NCBI GenBank assembly: GCA_021014325.1
Contig: CM037472.1
Span: 682,001-746,000, forward strand
Length of the DNA stretch: 64,000 bases
Reading direction: 5' to 3'
DNA from: Plazaster borealis
Lineage: Eukaryota; Echinodermata; Asteroidea; Forcipulatida; Labidiasteridae
Part shown: piece after piece, positions 20,101 through 30,355 of the stretch
How the letters are laid out: each line of letters begins with the position of its first letter
Position numbering within the stretch: the stretch's first letter is position 1
Translations under genes and position numbers: made by a program
The notes under the pieces: model-generated
What the model saw: the letters and a program-made list of their open reading frames with translations, nothing else
The model's database searches: none
What the model was told of the DNA's origin: nothing

Positions 20101-22724
20101 TTTGGAGTGCTATATTCCCTCGGTGTGTCTAGATCTAACGGTTTGTGTAACCAGAAGCCATTGGTAAACAACCTATGACCCGTACACAATAGTGTTACCT
20201 AGACAACCATCAGTCACCACTTTACATGGTCTAAAGAACGTTTCCTACTTGTGTGCACACTCCTAATAGTCCTGCATTTTGGCACAAATTTAAATATTTG
20301 CCAAAGAATATTGTTTTAATTTCAGTTAACTGGTTGTTAAATATTACAGCAATATAAAAAGACAAGTTTTATAATTAACCCAGTATTTATTACATTTGGA
20401 GGCAAACGTGACCAAAGTGCAACATTTCAATTCATTTCCAATCAAGTCATACTTGAGTTTGTCTGAGTAGCTCAAACTCAAGCTGAATGCAATGAATCAA
20501 AGTAAATTAACACACTGTTACTCATTACACATTCCGATTTATCCACGGCCCAATTTCATGGCTCTACTTACTGTAAGACAAGAATCTTCGCTTACGACAG
20601 CAGGGAATTCTGCAAATTACGTGAAGCGTAATTCACAGGTTAGCAGGGAATTTTTGTGTGTGCGCGTGCCTGCAGAAATTTAGCACTTGCCCTATAAGTG
20701 AAGAATGGTCATCGCAAGCACAGAATTCAGTGGTAAGCAGAGCCGTGAAATAGGGCCCTGGTCTCTCCAGTAGGATCGTTTTCATTACATGCTCTTAAAA
20801 AGCCCCAAACCAGGCCATTGTTATTTATCAACAGTTTCCTCAGCACTGTATGGGCTTAATACATTTGACGTTTCGAGGTTTGCAGTCAGCAATTTTGAAA
20901 AAACATCGCTTACAAAAATTTAACAGCTGAACAAAAACTCAGAACTTTAATAATAATAGAGATCTCTACTAGCCTAATCTCTACTCTGCTCTGAAAAATT
21001 TCAAAATGTCTATCATGCTGCTGTAAAATTTCTTAGATTTTAAATGTTACTCAAAAAGCAAAGCGTCCCTGGAATGCTTCATACACTCTTTTGAAGCACA
21101 AGTCTATGCAAAAGCTAAACTAATACAATGTACATAGTCCGTGTACGGTATTTATGAAAATAATGTACTTTGTTTCATAAATTTGTGTTTTCATCACCAA
21201 TAAATATTTTGAGATCTATCCCAATATATCTCAAATCATTTTGCTGCTTGCGCGACCAATTTAAACTAAAATGTATAAATTTATTAATAAATTAATACTT
21301 TTTCTTGCTGGTAGACTTAGGTCGATAAAAAGCTGTTTAGGGCCTATTAGACCTGTCTTGTCAAGATAAAAATAACTTGTTTCTAAAAGAGAGCAGATGG
21401 CAATTTATGGCAAATATAAATTTATCATCTACCAACACTGTAGGTCTTTACATTACAGAATTTGTTCAAATTGATATTGTTGTAAAACAGAAGGAAAAAA
21501 CAAAAAAAAAATTAACTAGTGGCACAACAATAACATAAAATAAAAGCTGGATTTTGAAGTAAAGAAAATTTAATGTCATTAATCCAATTCAATGTCATGA
21601 ATGTAACGTTATGGATTAGCCTGTGATGCATTATGTGGTAAAATTACAGTCCCCTCAATTTGAGCTCGAGAAAAAACATCTCTTTTAAACAAAAGTCAAA
21701 CAAAAAAGATGTCATGTAACTACTGTACAAGACATTTTGTAGATAAATTAAATAACTGGATAACAAAATAACATTTCAGGTCTGAAATTACATGGAGGCC
21801 ACAGAATAGTATGGCCTCTGTTGCCCTGGTCCTGGCCTTGGTGACCCTTCAAAGACTTTTTACAATGGAATTCCCCTTCGGACTTCGCAAAATGAAAAAG
21901 GCCTTGCCCTCGCCAAAATGAAATTCCAGGCCTGACATTTTGGTGAAAAGTTTAAGTTACGATGACTGTAACCCTATGGATGGTCCTGACTGAGGGGAGA
22001 GTTAAGAATATCATTTATAACTATGAGTTATTGCACAAGAATTCGTGTCAACTCCTACTCCAACCAACTGGTTTGCAACTAGCTCATACTCGTCGTAGTT
22101 GGTTGAAGTACGAATTGACCAAAACGAGCACAGCCAGGAGTTGGTTGGAGTAACAGTTGACCTGTTTCCTTGCAAAAACAAGAAGAATTGAACACAATAA
22201 CCTTGCGTTCTTCAATCTAATTAGGATAACTTTGCCAAGGGTTTTCTTTACTTATCAATATTTTTTACAGCAGTTAAGCAAAAAAGAAGTACAATTATTT
22301 ACACTCCTTAAGAGACTGATATTAAACATTATTGTAAAATCAAGAGCTCTGGAAAAGCAATTCCAGTTTAATTTTAGAAGAAAAGTCACTTAATGATAAT
22401 CTGCACTTAAAAGTGACTTAATCTGCAAATGAACCAAAAATCTAATATTTTGCAAAATGATCGAAACTTTATTTTTAAAAAGTAAACAACAAAATATACA
22501 AACACTTTACCTAGTTTTGGAATACCAACCACCCTGCCAGGGCATGAGCCTATCCTGATATTAAACTGCTCTCTGACCATGTTCCATAGACTAGTTACTC
22601 ACAATTATTGAAATATAGCTTAGCTTCAAATTACCTTTTCCAAATGTTGTTTGTAAGCTCTTTCGTTCCATTTCTTCTGCAAGAGGTTGTTAACCGGAGG
22701 AAAGGCACCAGTTGGTCGAGGCAT
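3509..22724 (-). CDS. Hemingway (CFAP97)-annexin fusion protein, 18 coding exons, ~847 aa
   Basis: I assembled this by eye from GT-AG sites and codon phase. Exons in transcript order: 22724-22635, 19921-19841, 18789-18662, 17581-17473, 16889-16749, 16057-15962, 15290-15198, 14062-13984, 13410-13316, 12424-12311, 11656-11600, 10622-10509, 9631-9458, 8590-8515, 6889-6783, 5992-5828, 5145-4915, 4102-3509 (stop at 3509). They sum to 2544 nt, every junction is in phase, and no internal stop appears. Residues about 1-150 resemble the hemingway/CFAP97 domain (LHLQLNLKKIQLEEER, SLNKPHMLREQERIATENSK). Residues about 258-565 are four annexin-type repeats. The rest is a P/K-rich and then an E/T/K/S-rich tail with no recognised domain. 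Exon 16 uses a GC donor. CFAP97 proteins act in cilia and annexins bind membranes, so a ciliary role is inference. The fusion is not one I know, and transcript evidence would be needed to exclude two adjacent genes. Confidence 0.8.
5690..5795 (-). repeat. tRNA-derived SINE head
   Basis: The minus strand reads TTGGCGTAGTGGTATC (A-box-like) and then GGTTCGAATCC (perfect B box) at about 5730-5780. The copy is short and lies in the intron between exons 16 and 17 of the fusion gene. It lacks a full cloverleaf, so it is not called as a tRNA gene. Confidence 0.6.
6190..6445 (-). repeat. tRNA-derived SINE, head plus (TAA)n tail
   Basis: On the minus strand the tRNA-like head (about 6440-6366) reads GGTAGCTCAGTTGGTAGAGC, then GGTTCAAATCC. 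It is followed by a body ending in an L2/CR1-like 3' tail and TTATTATTTTTATTATTA near 6198. The anticodon arm does not form a standard 7-nt loop. Related heads lie at 11768-11835 and 25140-25235. Confidence 0.7.
7160..7222. repeat. ATTCA pentanucleotide microsatellite
   Basis: About ten perfect copies of ATTCA run from 7166 to 7218. The stretch between here and 7480 looks like 3' ends of retroposons and includes a (TAATAA)n run at 7450-7467. It is intronic in the fusion gene. Confidence 0.9.
7694..8401 (-). pseudogene. CR1/L2-type LINE fragment: C-terminal end of reverse transcriptase ORF2
   Basis: The minus-strand reading frame encodes a typical ORF2 C-terminus of CR1/L2-like non-LTR retrotransposons: LGVIFDSSMTLQPHI, FVTSRLDNGNALLY, LQNTAARIVT, LHWLPISQRIIFK, then SSAAPRIWNSLPLNLRS. 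The catalytic palm region is absent, so this is a 5'-truncated, non-autonomous copy. Its 3' end runs into GCGCATTACAAGTC and a TTATTATTATTA tail at about 7735-7707. It lies in the large intron between exons 14 and 15 of the fusion gene, in the same orientation as the gene. Confidence 0.85.
8800..8900. repeat. Fragment of the 'GGGATAAAGAATATTATT' SINE family
   Basis: The segment reads gggataaagaatattattgt, followed by 'acacccatgtgtgccaagcactg'-like sequence. Both are shared with the ends of the copies at 14183-14493 and 17700-18190. No gene content is seen between exons 14 and 13 apart from this fragment. Confidence 0.5.
9594..9990 (-). repeat. Tandem partial duplication of annexin exon 13 and its splice acceptor
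   Basis: Four copies of a roughly 117 bp unit end at 9631 (the real exon), 9749, 9865 and about 9985. On the minus strand each repeats the acceptor region (ttgtag), the first ~38 nt of exon 13 (GGTACCCGTATGGAGAG) and part of the upstream intron. The outermost copy is the most diverged. They are intronic pseudo-exons upstream of the real one. Confidence 0.85.
10271..10472. mobile_element. Palindromic GGGCCC MITE
   Basis: Ends read GGGCCCAATTTTATAAAGC and TTTTATGAAATTGGGCCC, with a near-palindromic body (TTTAGCAGAAAATTG, TGTGCTTAACAG). This is one of at least nine copies in the window. Confidence 0.85.
10743..10886. mobile_element. Short palindromic MITE
   Basis: Inverted arms 10743-10777 and 10851-10886 share GTACAACCATGTGTAAAAAC and its complement. 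A diverged relative (gagccaacactcctcccaaa, acacacggttgtat) lies at about 61935-62030. Confidence 0.75.
11768..12160. repeat. tRNA-SINE head joined to a truncated TTAA MITE
   Basis: About 11768-11870 is a tRNA-derived SINE head (minus strand). From about 11882 to 12160 the sequence matches the MITE at 2170-2554 (tctggagcggttatgtcc, attaccaaacgtatacagacc). It is intronic in the fusion gene. Confidence 0.6.
12878..13310 (+). repeat. Full-length tRNA-derived SINE with L2/CR1-like 3' tail
   Basis: The head reads TGGCCGAGTGGATAAGAGC (A box) and GGTTCGAGTCC (B box), as in a tRNA-Leu/Ser-like ancestor. A central body follows (gacacttaaccattgttgc, cttcagatgagacgtaaagc), then a 3' end with CAAGCGCCTTGAGTACC, GCGCTATATAAGAC and a TTATTGTTATTATTA tail. 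Its order of parts is complete. It lies between exons 9 and 10 of the fusion gene in the opposite orientation. Confidence 0.85.
14183..14493 (-). repeat. tRNA-derived SINE copy
   Basis: The minus strand carries TGGTCTCGCAGTTAAGAC and GGTTCGAATCCCC. The two ends share the GCATC motif (tgcatcgggg / attgcatccc), a possible target duplication. Related sequence is found at 230-960, 8800-8900 and 17700-18190. Confidence 0.65.
15571..15846. mobile_element. MITE with GGTTCAGACAGG ends
   Basis: Terminal inverted repeats of about 40 bp read GGTTCAGACAGGCGCTATAG on the left and GGTTCAGACAGGTGCTCCAG on the complementary right end. Both continue into CGCGCCGAACCAAATA. The element is non-coding and lies between exons 6 and 7 of the fusion gene. 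Confidence 0.85.
16430..16685. repeat. TTTG/G-rich low-complexity tract with internal duplication
   Basis: Stretches of (TTTG)n and poly-G/T run here. The block gcttttggtttgtgtttatt is repeated about 113 bp apart (near 16498 and 16612). Apparent open frames are composition artefacts. Confidence 0.8.
17700..18195 (-). repeat. tRNA-derived SINE split by a GGGCCC MITE (17872-18088)
   Basis: The outer element begins ggggatcaagaatattattt and ends near ataactgcattgggg. It is interrupted by a palindromic MITE (CAGGGCC...GGGCCCTG) exactly between 'attctagag' and 'atgttttacctctagacc'. The order gives relative ages: SINE first, MITE later. Confidence 0.7.
18830..19350. repeat. Dispersed repeat with hairpin 'GGAACATTCCATC' core
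   Basis: It contains an inverted repeat around 19236-19308 (gactgttccattcaactcgg / ttgaatggaacgattcatc). Its flanks (gatccttgtcattagattgg, cattttggtactattca) recur at 28200-28450 and 28960-29070. It is intronic in the fusion gene, with no coding signal. Confidence 0.6.
20547..20758. mobile_element. Palindromic GGGCCC MITE, diverged
   Basis: Ends read GGCCCAATTTCATGGCTC and GAGCCGTGAAATAGGGCCC. It lies in the intron between exons 1 and 2 of the fusion gene. Confidence 0.75.
21779..21937. mobile_element. MITE of the 'CAGGCCTGGAATTTC' family
   Basis: Ends read CAGGTCTGAAATTACATGG and GAAATTCCAGGCCTG, with an internal 'ggcctctgttgccctgg' shared with copies at 51583-51742 and 57247-57391. It is short and non-coding. 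Confidence 0.65.
22040..22165. repeat. Palindromic repeat
   Basis: Inverted arms (gtcaactcctactccaacca / gttggttggagtaacagttgac) lie about 65 bp apart. Nothing else is recognisable in 20.8-22.6 kb except the fusion gene's first intron. Confidence 0.6.
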
Positions 22725-25700
22725 CTTCAACATGCTTGTTACAAATCCTTGAAATTCACCAACAAAACATTGTAAGTTTTGCACAAGGGAAGTAGGCTGG
22801 AACTCAGTTCAGTAGTCTTCATCCATCGTATACCACGGAGGATCAGGAAGGAAGTAAACGAATATCGAAGTAAACTAGGCCAAATTAAAACTTTGTGATC
22901 CTGCTGACTTCGTCCAGGGAAACAGCTGTATCGTCAAATATACATCCTACTCAACTTACTGTTAACTAGTCAACCCTCTTGAATGAGGTATGATGGCAAC
23001 TCTCACAAAAAGACGTAAATTGTTAATAAATTATTTAGCCAAAATCAATTCCGTTGTTTCGCTATGCACAACACGGTTTTGATGCATACACCTGTGTTGT
23101 GTGTGCAACATTAACACTTCAGAGTTGCTTTGATTGATTGACCGTCAACTATGGCGCGCCAACATGTACCAAAAATGCAGCGTGCAGTTGGTTTAATTTT
23201 TGTAGCCAGAATACGAAAACACTTTATTTCGTCAAATTCTGTTAGCACACGGAAGAAGGAAATGTCGAAATTTGCATTATTCTTTAAGATATTAAACAAA
23301 TATCAATTAGAAATATCCAGTCGAATATATTCTTTAATATTGTAAAAAGAGTAGAGGATTCCATGGTTTGATCGTAATGACCACCCATAAGGTATTTCCA
23401 AGAAATACTGTTCTACTGGTTGTTTTTCCTCGATGGTATGTAGCAGATTTATAGAGCAACTTCATTAAATTTGACACCATGAAAAATATAACCTCATTTG
23501 GACGCAATCAAAGTGAAAATTATCGCTCTTCAATACAAAATTTGTAAAATAATTTTTGCCTCGTCTGCAGACTATAGATTATCAGCTCTATGGTTACCCT
23601 GTAAAAGGGAATAAATAAATAAACTATGGAGCGTGAGGGGACTACGGTAGCTGTGAAGTGCCATCTTTTTAACAATGAGTTGAAAGTAGTTAAATGAAAT
23701 CGACTAATTTATTTATTTATATTAACCATGATGCGTAAAATTCCATATGGAAACCAGCTCTGAACAGTACAACATGTCATGTTATAGCTCAAACAGTTCA
23801 CACTATGCTTCGTAAACCCACCATAGATGCGTGCTGCTTGACACAAGTTTACTTTTTTGTTAGTGCACTCTGACTGAGCTTTTCGGTTACTATGTTGATG
23901 GTTGTAAGAGGTTTAAGTGAAGCTAATCTTTAAAAAAGAGGGGATTAGCTTTCATTATGGAATGCCGACTCTTGCGCAAAAATCACCGATTAATAATCTA
24001 ACGTTTTCAAGAAAACTTTTGAAAGGGAGGGATATTTTTACAACGGATGGTTTTCCCAATAGACCTACAGTAACGCCACAGAATTATTGTTCAACTGTTG
24101 GTGCTTATATGACGGAATACATTAATGTACCGGTGAATGACTAATATAGTATTAAAAAAATGGAGGGGAGTAAATAAAAACAAGAATAAATCAACGTCCT
24201 TTATAGTTTTTGCATCGTCGAGCAAGGAAATCAATGATTTTTTGAATTGTTTAATCATGGAGGGTGTTCCTTCCTCCATGGTCTAATTAATTCCCATATT
24301 CTAGTTCAATCATGATTCAATAAGCACACCATAACAAATAGTGTGAACACTTCATCAAATCCGGTGGTCACGTTTTTAGTAGGTAGCAACGAAAAACAAC
24401 ATAAACAAATCTGATTTTGTGCACGTGAGTTTTATCTCTTTCTATTTCGATTGACCAAGCAATTCACGGTTGAGGCAGAGGGCGCCCTCCCCAGCATCCG
24501 GGGGTGCAGTGATGAATATTCAAACTAACAACCCATTCATGAATATTTAAATTACAGAGTTAACCGTGCACGGAGCATACATGCGTAGAAACATACAGTG
24601 AAACAGGTTGTATTGAAGTATATTTCTGACAAAACGCATAGCAAAGAGTAATAATTTAGTAAAAACTAGATTTATATGAAAATAAAAATATTATTCCTAT
24701 CGGTTGAATGAAATAGCACAACTTAAAAAATGATTTTATAATTTAATAGCATTTTAACCCACCATGAGGTTAAGTTTACAGTAGATTGATCGCTACCAAG
24801 ATTTTGCCTTTTATAATCACTCTGGTTTCACTGCATTCGCATAAATCTTTCGCCTTTTACTAAAGATTTCCGTGCAGAGGAACAACTTAATGAGTCTATA
24901 GACTAATTTTTCGCTGCCTAATCGAAAGATTGGGCTAATAAACAAATTCCAAAGATAGAACAATGTAATACTTAGGAGATCCCAAGCTGAACTAGACATC
25001 ATCTGTCAATAACCAAGAAAACAGCAGTAATTGCTCAATACTATGTAATAAATGTTGCATATCTCACTAGGTTATGCAAAGGAAGTAGTTTTTCTATGCA
25101 ATTATGATGTGCTGAAATGTAAATTTGGGGTTGAACGAAGAAAAAATGACTAGAGCAGGACTTGAACCTGTGACCTCCGGAATAATATGCCGGCACTCTA
25201 CCAACTGAGCTAGCTAGCCTTAATGTTGGCGGCCTCCGAGCTCCCTATAATACAAAAATACATCTATGTTTATAAGCCATTACAGAACTTTAAAGTAACC
25301 CAACATTTGCAATCTTATCTCCTCATTTAGTTTCCCAACTATTGTGATCTTTCTGGTAATGAAACCAAGGGACCCTCAAAGCAACGCACTGTGACCCGTA
25401 TGCCTAAAGATACATGTATAGCGTAGATGATGAAGAAATGCTACCGCTTTAGTTTAAAATGACACACTTCCTTTGTTATAATTAGACAAACAGACAAATG
25501 TAGCAAAACCATGTGTTTTATATTTGTTCATGTTTATTTATTGTGATATTTGATATTTATATATAAGAGTAAGACTACTTTCAAATTGTTTGATTTTGTA
25601 AAATACAAAAGTATTATGGATGATTCATAACTTATACATATATTTCAATCGGATTCTAACACTAAGTTAACAATGACCGTCAAATAATTATCTGGGAGAA

Positions 25701-26160
25701 GCAAACAACAGATAAAAAACCCAGGGGGAAAAATCTGAATTTCCTCTCCAACCCTCTTTGTCTTATAAAAGCGATTAAACACTTGCTACAGATTCCAACA
25801 TTAACGACTGTCAATAAAGGAAAAGTACATGAAATTATTGAACCTTCACAAAAACTAAACTTATCATAATAATCAAGAGAGAAAAATTGTGTATAACGGT
25901 GACATTTTGAACGGTGACTCATTAAACTACGTTCCAGAGAATTTAGTATGCACTAAATAAACTTTTGAATAATCATTAAATTTTCATTTTAAAAGTCAAT
26001 GCACTCCTAGTCAAAGATTTGTTTCTTGAGTTTCGTCTATCATTATTCCATCCAGGCAGGTAACTATTTCATTGTCATAATATATTTCCACAAAAACAAC
26101 CTTTACTTAGCCTGTTAGTTTCCACTTGGGCCCTGCATACATTACTACATATCAGTTTAA
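22725..26160. other. Intergenic stretch upstream of the fusion gene
   Basis: This stretch holds the 5' UTR and promoter of the fusion gene somewhere near its right-hand flank (22.73-23.1 kb), but no TATA box or initiator stands out. A tRNA-SINE head lies at about 25140-25240 (minus strand; GGTTCAAGTCC B box). No conserved reading frame is seen. Confidence 0.4.
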
Positions 26161-26323
26161 TATTAGTCACCATGCACAGCAGTGGCCTGAGCAGACTTTT
26201 TCATTTGGGGGGCAAGCGGGAGCAAAGACATAATTTGGGGGGCTATTAATGTATCTGACCATTCGTTTTTGCATTTTTTCCAATCTGTGTAGGGGGGGGG
26301 AAGCAACTGAGGGGCAAAGGTTC

Positions 26324-26548
26324 CAGGGGCGGATCCAGGATTTTCCAAACAGGGGGGGGGGGCGTGAAAATATACCAAGCAGCAAAATGATAAATGAAGT
26401 TTGTTGCGCCTGCGTAACACAAAGCTTCCCCATTTCTCCCTCCCATTCTCTCCCCCTCCCTCTTTTTTTCTTTTCTCCCTCTTTTTTTTTTTTTTAATAT
26501 GAAAAAGGGGGGGGCATGCGCCCCCCACGCCCCCTGGATCCGCGCCTG
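26324..26548. mobile_element. hAT-like MITE with CAGGGGCGGATCC ends
   Basis: The left end is CAGGGGCGGATCCAGG and the right end is the complement of CAGGCGCGGATCCAGG. Both are flanked by GGTTC, a likely 5 bp target duplication. The interior is poly-G/poly-C and T/C-rich. Several overlapping open frames on both strands here are due to base composition. Confidence 0.75.
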
Positions 26549-27228
26549 GGTTCTCCCCAGAAAACCCCGCAAAAAGCCTCAAGGGAAAAAAAACGTGGGG
26601 AAATTCCAATCCGGCTCCAATTTTGTTATGGCAACCAAGTTTGGTAACTCCATACATCAGCTTAGGTTTATTAAAATTAATGAAATAAATGGTTTTCAAT
26701 TGTACCGGCAAGATTTGTTCCATTCATTTGAAGACAGCAACAATTGTCGAATAGCATTCCTGGAAATGAACCTTTTTAAAGTTTTCATCTAGATTGTACA
26801 GGGAGTACTACTTTTGAGGACCCCCCCCATAGTAGTACAAAATTGATGCACATTATTTAAATATCAACATTTTACACACCATTTAAAGTCGTACAACCCC
26901 CCATCTTCTAAGATGCGCCAAAACAAAAACAAATTACGTGACCAATAACAAACCCCGAGTACTATGGCCGTAAGCCAATTGGTCTTTTAGAATGACGCAA
27001 GCCCGATGCGAATAAAGCCACGGACAATGCATTGGACCGTGAATGCGGTAAAATGAATTATCATGACTGCCAATTTTTATTTCTTTTTCAATTTGTTGTC
27101 TGCTACATGTGAAGCCCCTTTCAGCCTTGATTTGGTTACAATAGTTTAAATGGGAGACAAAAAGATGGCTGAACCATGATAATGGTTTGTTTGATCTTAA
27201 TTGTTATTACTCTGGGTTGATGCCCTAC

Positions 27229-27604
27229 TTAAAAGCAGGGTATAATTTTGGTAATTGTCAAAGATCAGTATCCTCACTTGGTGTATTAACATAAGCATAA
27301 AGTAAGCCTGTGAAAATTTGGGCTAAAATTTGTCATCGAAGTTGCAAGAAAATAATAAAAGAAAAAACACCCTTGTTGCATTAGATTTGTGTGCTTTCAG
27401 ATGCCTGAGAAAGGCTTCATTCCTGAAGCCTTTCTCAATTTCAAACTTTTGGGTGAAAAATTACCTCTTTCTCTAAAACTACTTTAAGAGGGCTGTTTCT
27501 AACAATGTTTTATAATATCAACAACTCTCCGGTGCTCTTTACCAAGTAAGTTTTTATGGTAATTAATTTGTGGAGTAATTACCAAAAGTACACCCTGCCT
27601 TTAA
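27229..27604. mobile_element. TTAA-flanked MITE
   Basis: It begins TTAAAAGCAGGG and ends CACCCTGCCTTTAA with matching inverted ends. The interior (ttgtgtgctttcagatgcctg) matches the copy at 62591-62965. It also carries a hairpin around AGAAAGGCTTCATTCCTGAA. Confidence 0.75.
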
Positions 27605-27829
27605 ACAGTTAATTCACTGTTTTCATAACTTATTAATTTTTGATCCAATACTTTATTCCAAAATGGATCAACTTATTTGAGCTTTTAAGAAATAGTATGC
27701 AAATATTTAATGCATGCGAGTGCATTGTTGTAGAATATAATCACAAGATGAAATTAAAAAAGCCAGATTTCACCAAGTGAGATATTCTACGACAATGTAC
27801 AAACAAAATGCAATTTTGTTTTATAAATA

Positions 27830-29075
27830 ATAACACATAAATCCTTGTCATTTGGAAATTTCAAACAAACACAGAGTAGACACTCGTCCACCCCACACTC
27901 TGAAAACTAAAAAAAAAAACACCTTCAAAATAACAGCTAGGGCGATTCCATGTAGACACACAGTCCCTGTAACACATCCTTGCCTCATTTGGACAAAACA
28001 ATGGATGACATGTGATGCATTTTCCACCAATCAAATAACAAGGATTTATGTGTGAGTTATGAGTGAAATGGTGAGAATATTGTCATCAGTTGAAAGATGG
28101 AATATGTTCCATTAAACACAGGGAGACAATTTGACTGGTCCATATTCCATCTTTCAACGAATGAAAATATTCTCTCCTTTTCAAGAATGCAAAAGATTAA
28201 TAATTTGTTTTATAAAACATCAAAGTAGATCCTTGTCATTCGATTGGAGGATTGAAGATCACAGAGTATTAATTATTCAAAACATTTCATGCCTACGTCA
28301 TTAAGCTGCATTTTGGTACGATTCAGAGTGCATTTTCGTTCTATCCTTTTAGCATTATTGCACGCTAGACAACCACGCACGTGCCCGCATAGCCAGGTTG
28401 GTCGCATGGCTGAAAACTTGACGCGCGATCATTATTAAAAGCAGTTTATAGTTAATGCTGTTGCGTCAGTGTCTATTCGCTGGAAGACGCTCGCGCCCTT
28501 CAGCGTTGACGATTATCGTCGCGCAACCGACTAGTCCTACAAACCAGCTTTTCACAGCTGTACAAAATGGCCTTATAGTGGATGCCACTACAATTGTACA
28601 TTCTGGTGATTGATTTTTCCTCCAAATGAGAAAAATCTACCTGTTTGTTATATATTATGAATAATGTTTTGCATTCGAGCAATGGAGAAACTAGATTCAT
28701 TCGTAGAAAGATAGAATGTTCCTAATTTCCATTTTGCTTCGCCTCACTGAATAGAACATTCCATTTTTCAACTCATGAAAATTGTCTCACCCGTTTGCAC
28801 TCATAAACATTAATTATTTGCATATTATATAACATCCTAGTAGATCATTTAATTGGAGGATAAACTATGAAGAATAAACAAAAATGTACTGTATTCTGGC
28901 ATCCACTCAGAGGACATTTTGTACTGCTTTGTAAAATGATGTTTTCTAGCATGCAATAGATCAAATGGAATGGGATGAAAATGCACAGTTTATGACGTAG
29001 GCCATGTAATGGTTTGATTAATGAATGCCGCATGACCAAAAATCCTCCAATCACATGACAAGGCTGGGTGTTATT
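27830..29075. repeat. Cluster of palindromic hairpin repeats
   Basis: Three inverted-repeat blocks lie here: 27832-28061 (acataaatccttgtcatt / aacaaggatttatgtgtga), 28089-28164 (gttgaaagatggaatatgtt / atattccatctttcaac) and 28706-28774 (gaaagatagaatgttcc / gaacattccatttttcaac). The same family is seen at 18830-19350. No gene is seen. Confidence 0.65.
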
Positions 29076-29364
29076 GATAGTTTAAAGTCCGAATGCCTGA
29101 GGGTGATCTCTAGCACGGGGTCCGGCAATAGTTCACTCCCAAGATTTATAGTCCTCCTGCAGAAAATACAATACATTGTACGTCATAAAAAGAGAAAATA
29201 TTTGTCCATACACGTGTAAATAGCTTTAGCTGTCTGTTTGTCTCTCTTACATTTTTGTTTCTTCTTTTTGTATACAGACAAAATAAAGAATATTCTGCAT
29301 TTCTTATTATTTTGGAAACAGTCATAATTTTGATGGTAGCAAAGGGAAAGTATATCATACCTTC

Positions 29365-29743
29365 TTAACCACTTCACGTTGGATGCTGTCACACAAATTT
29401 TGTTTGACAGGCTGCAACAATGTTCGTCATTTATATTCGGCCCAATGGGAGGCAAGTACGAGCGTTCCTAGATTCTAGCATACCATGGCAGAGTTTCAGC
29501 CATGGCTCACAGCCCAAGGTTTTGCGAATCACAGTGAGTGCCTACTCAATTTTCTCACACGACAAAATAAAATCCCTGAGCTAATTATGGGCATCTTTGT
29601 TGTCTTTCCTTTGTCAACTTACAGTTTCATTGTGGCAACGATGTTTTCAAAGGAAAATGATACTCTAAGAAGCTCCAAAAAGATCTGAAAAAAAATACTG
29701 TGGGCACGGGAAATTGTTGAAAATACTGACGTGAAGTGGTTAA
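29365..29743. mobile_element. piggyBac-like MITE (TTAA target)
   Basis: The boundaries are TTAACCACTTCACGT and ACGTGAAGTGGTTAA, perfect 15-16 bp inverted ends that include the TTAA target. The internal frames (for example one starting at 29485) show no recognisable transposase, so the element is non-autonomous. Confidence 0.75.
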
Positions 29744-30235
29744 AAAGTAAATTAATTTGCATCCTCAAGCTTTCAAACCAACCTGTGAATTTATCAAGTT
29801 CATCTTTCTGTGAAAAGGACAAAAACAGTTTATTTTTCTACATGCTTATTTCAACTGCAGCAATAAAAATAAGCAACTGCAGTGAATTTGGGGTTAAATG
29901 CTATTTGCTTGACATTTGACAGCATTTCAGATGGAAATATTTATCTGGAGGAATGGTATGGTATAAACTTAATAATCAGTGAGCATTCAGATTGAAACTA
30001 TTATTAAACAAGAAAATAATGAATAAGTGCTACGCCACCGCTCAGTCAATGTTGCCTGTGTTTGTCACAAAGATTTACTGGACAAAAACGCATATAAAAG
30101 AGAGATTCAAAGACAAATTAACATCAGAATAAAATTCTAGATATTGAAACCCAAGTTTTCTCAATATGATGGCAGGATGATGAAAATCTGTTCACTAGCC
30201 TTAATTGAACAGTTCATATAAGTAATGTGTAAAGA

Positions 30236-30355
30236 TGCAAAAAATAGTTAGTGGCCTGACGTTTTGACTCTAGCAGAGTCTTTCTCAAAGGCTTTTTCCT
30301 TTGGGAAAGACTCTGCTATAGGTCGAAACATCAGGCCACTAACTTTTTGTTTTGC
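30236..30355. mobile_element. Short palindromic MITE
   Basis: The arms read TTAGTGGCCTGACGTTTTGA and, on the other side, GGTCGAAACATCAGGCCACTAA, with AAAGACTCTGCTA-type inner arms. A diverged relative lies at 48765-48845. Confidence 0.7.

Larger units (their letters stand above)
16749..22724 (-). other. Hemingway/CFAP97-domain exons 1-5 of the fusion gene
   Basis: The start ATG (complement of 22722-22724) gives MPRPTGAFPPVNNLLQKKW. Exon 2 adds TKKPKSYLHLQLNLKKIQ, exon 3 LEEERQEAIDQENRILLAKL then GQLDNWNEEYDDLPK, exon 4 SLNKPHMLREQERIATENSK, and exon 5 EDEYLLHEYYLSLKAQE. The order matches CFAP97-family proteins: a basic 'K-P' segment, then LHLxLKKxQLEEER, then SLNxxxRxRExxRI, then a W/Y-rich end. 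The exon 3 donor is GTTTGT, weak but the only in-phase site seen. Exons 5 and 6 are joined at phase 0. Confidence 0.8.

Noticed and set aside
26163..26723. Overlapping open frames of up to 186 codons
   Set aside because: They lie across a G/C- and T/C-homopolymer MITE on both strands and match no protein pattern.
29485..29688. 67-codon plus-strand frame beginning MAEFQPWLTAQGF
   Set aside because: It lies wholly inside the TTAA-bounded piggyBac-like MITE and has no recognisable domain.
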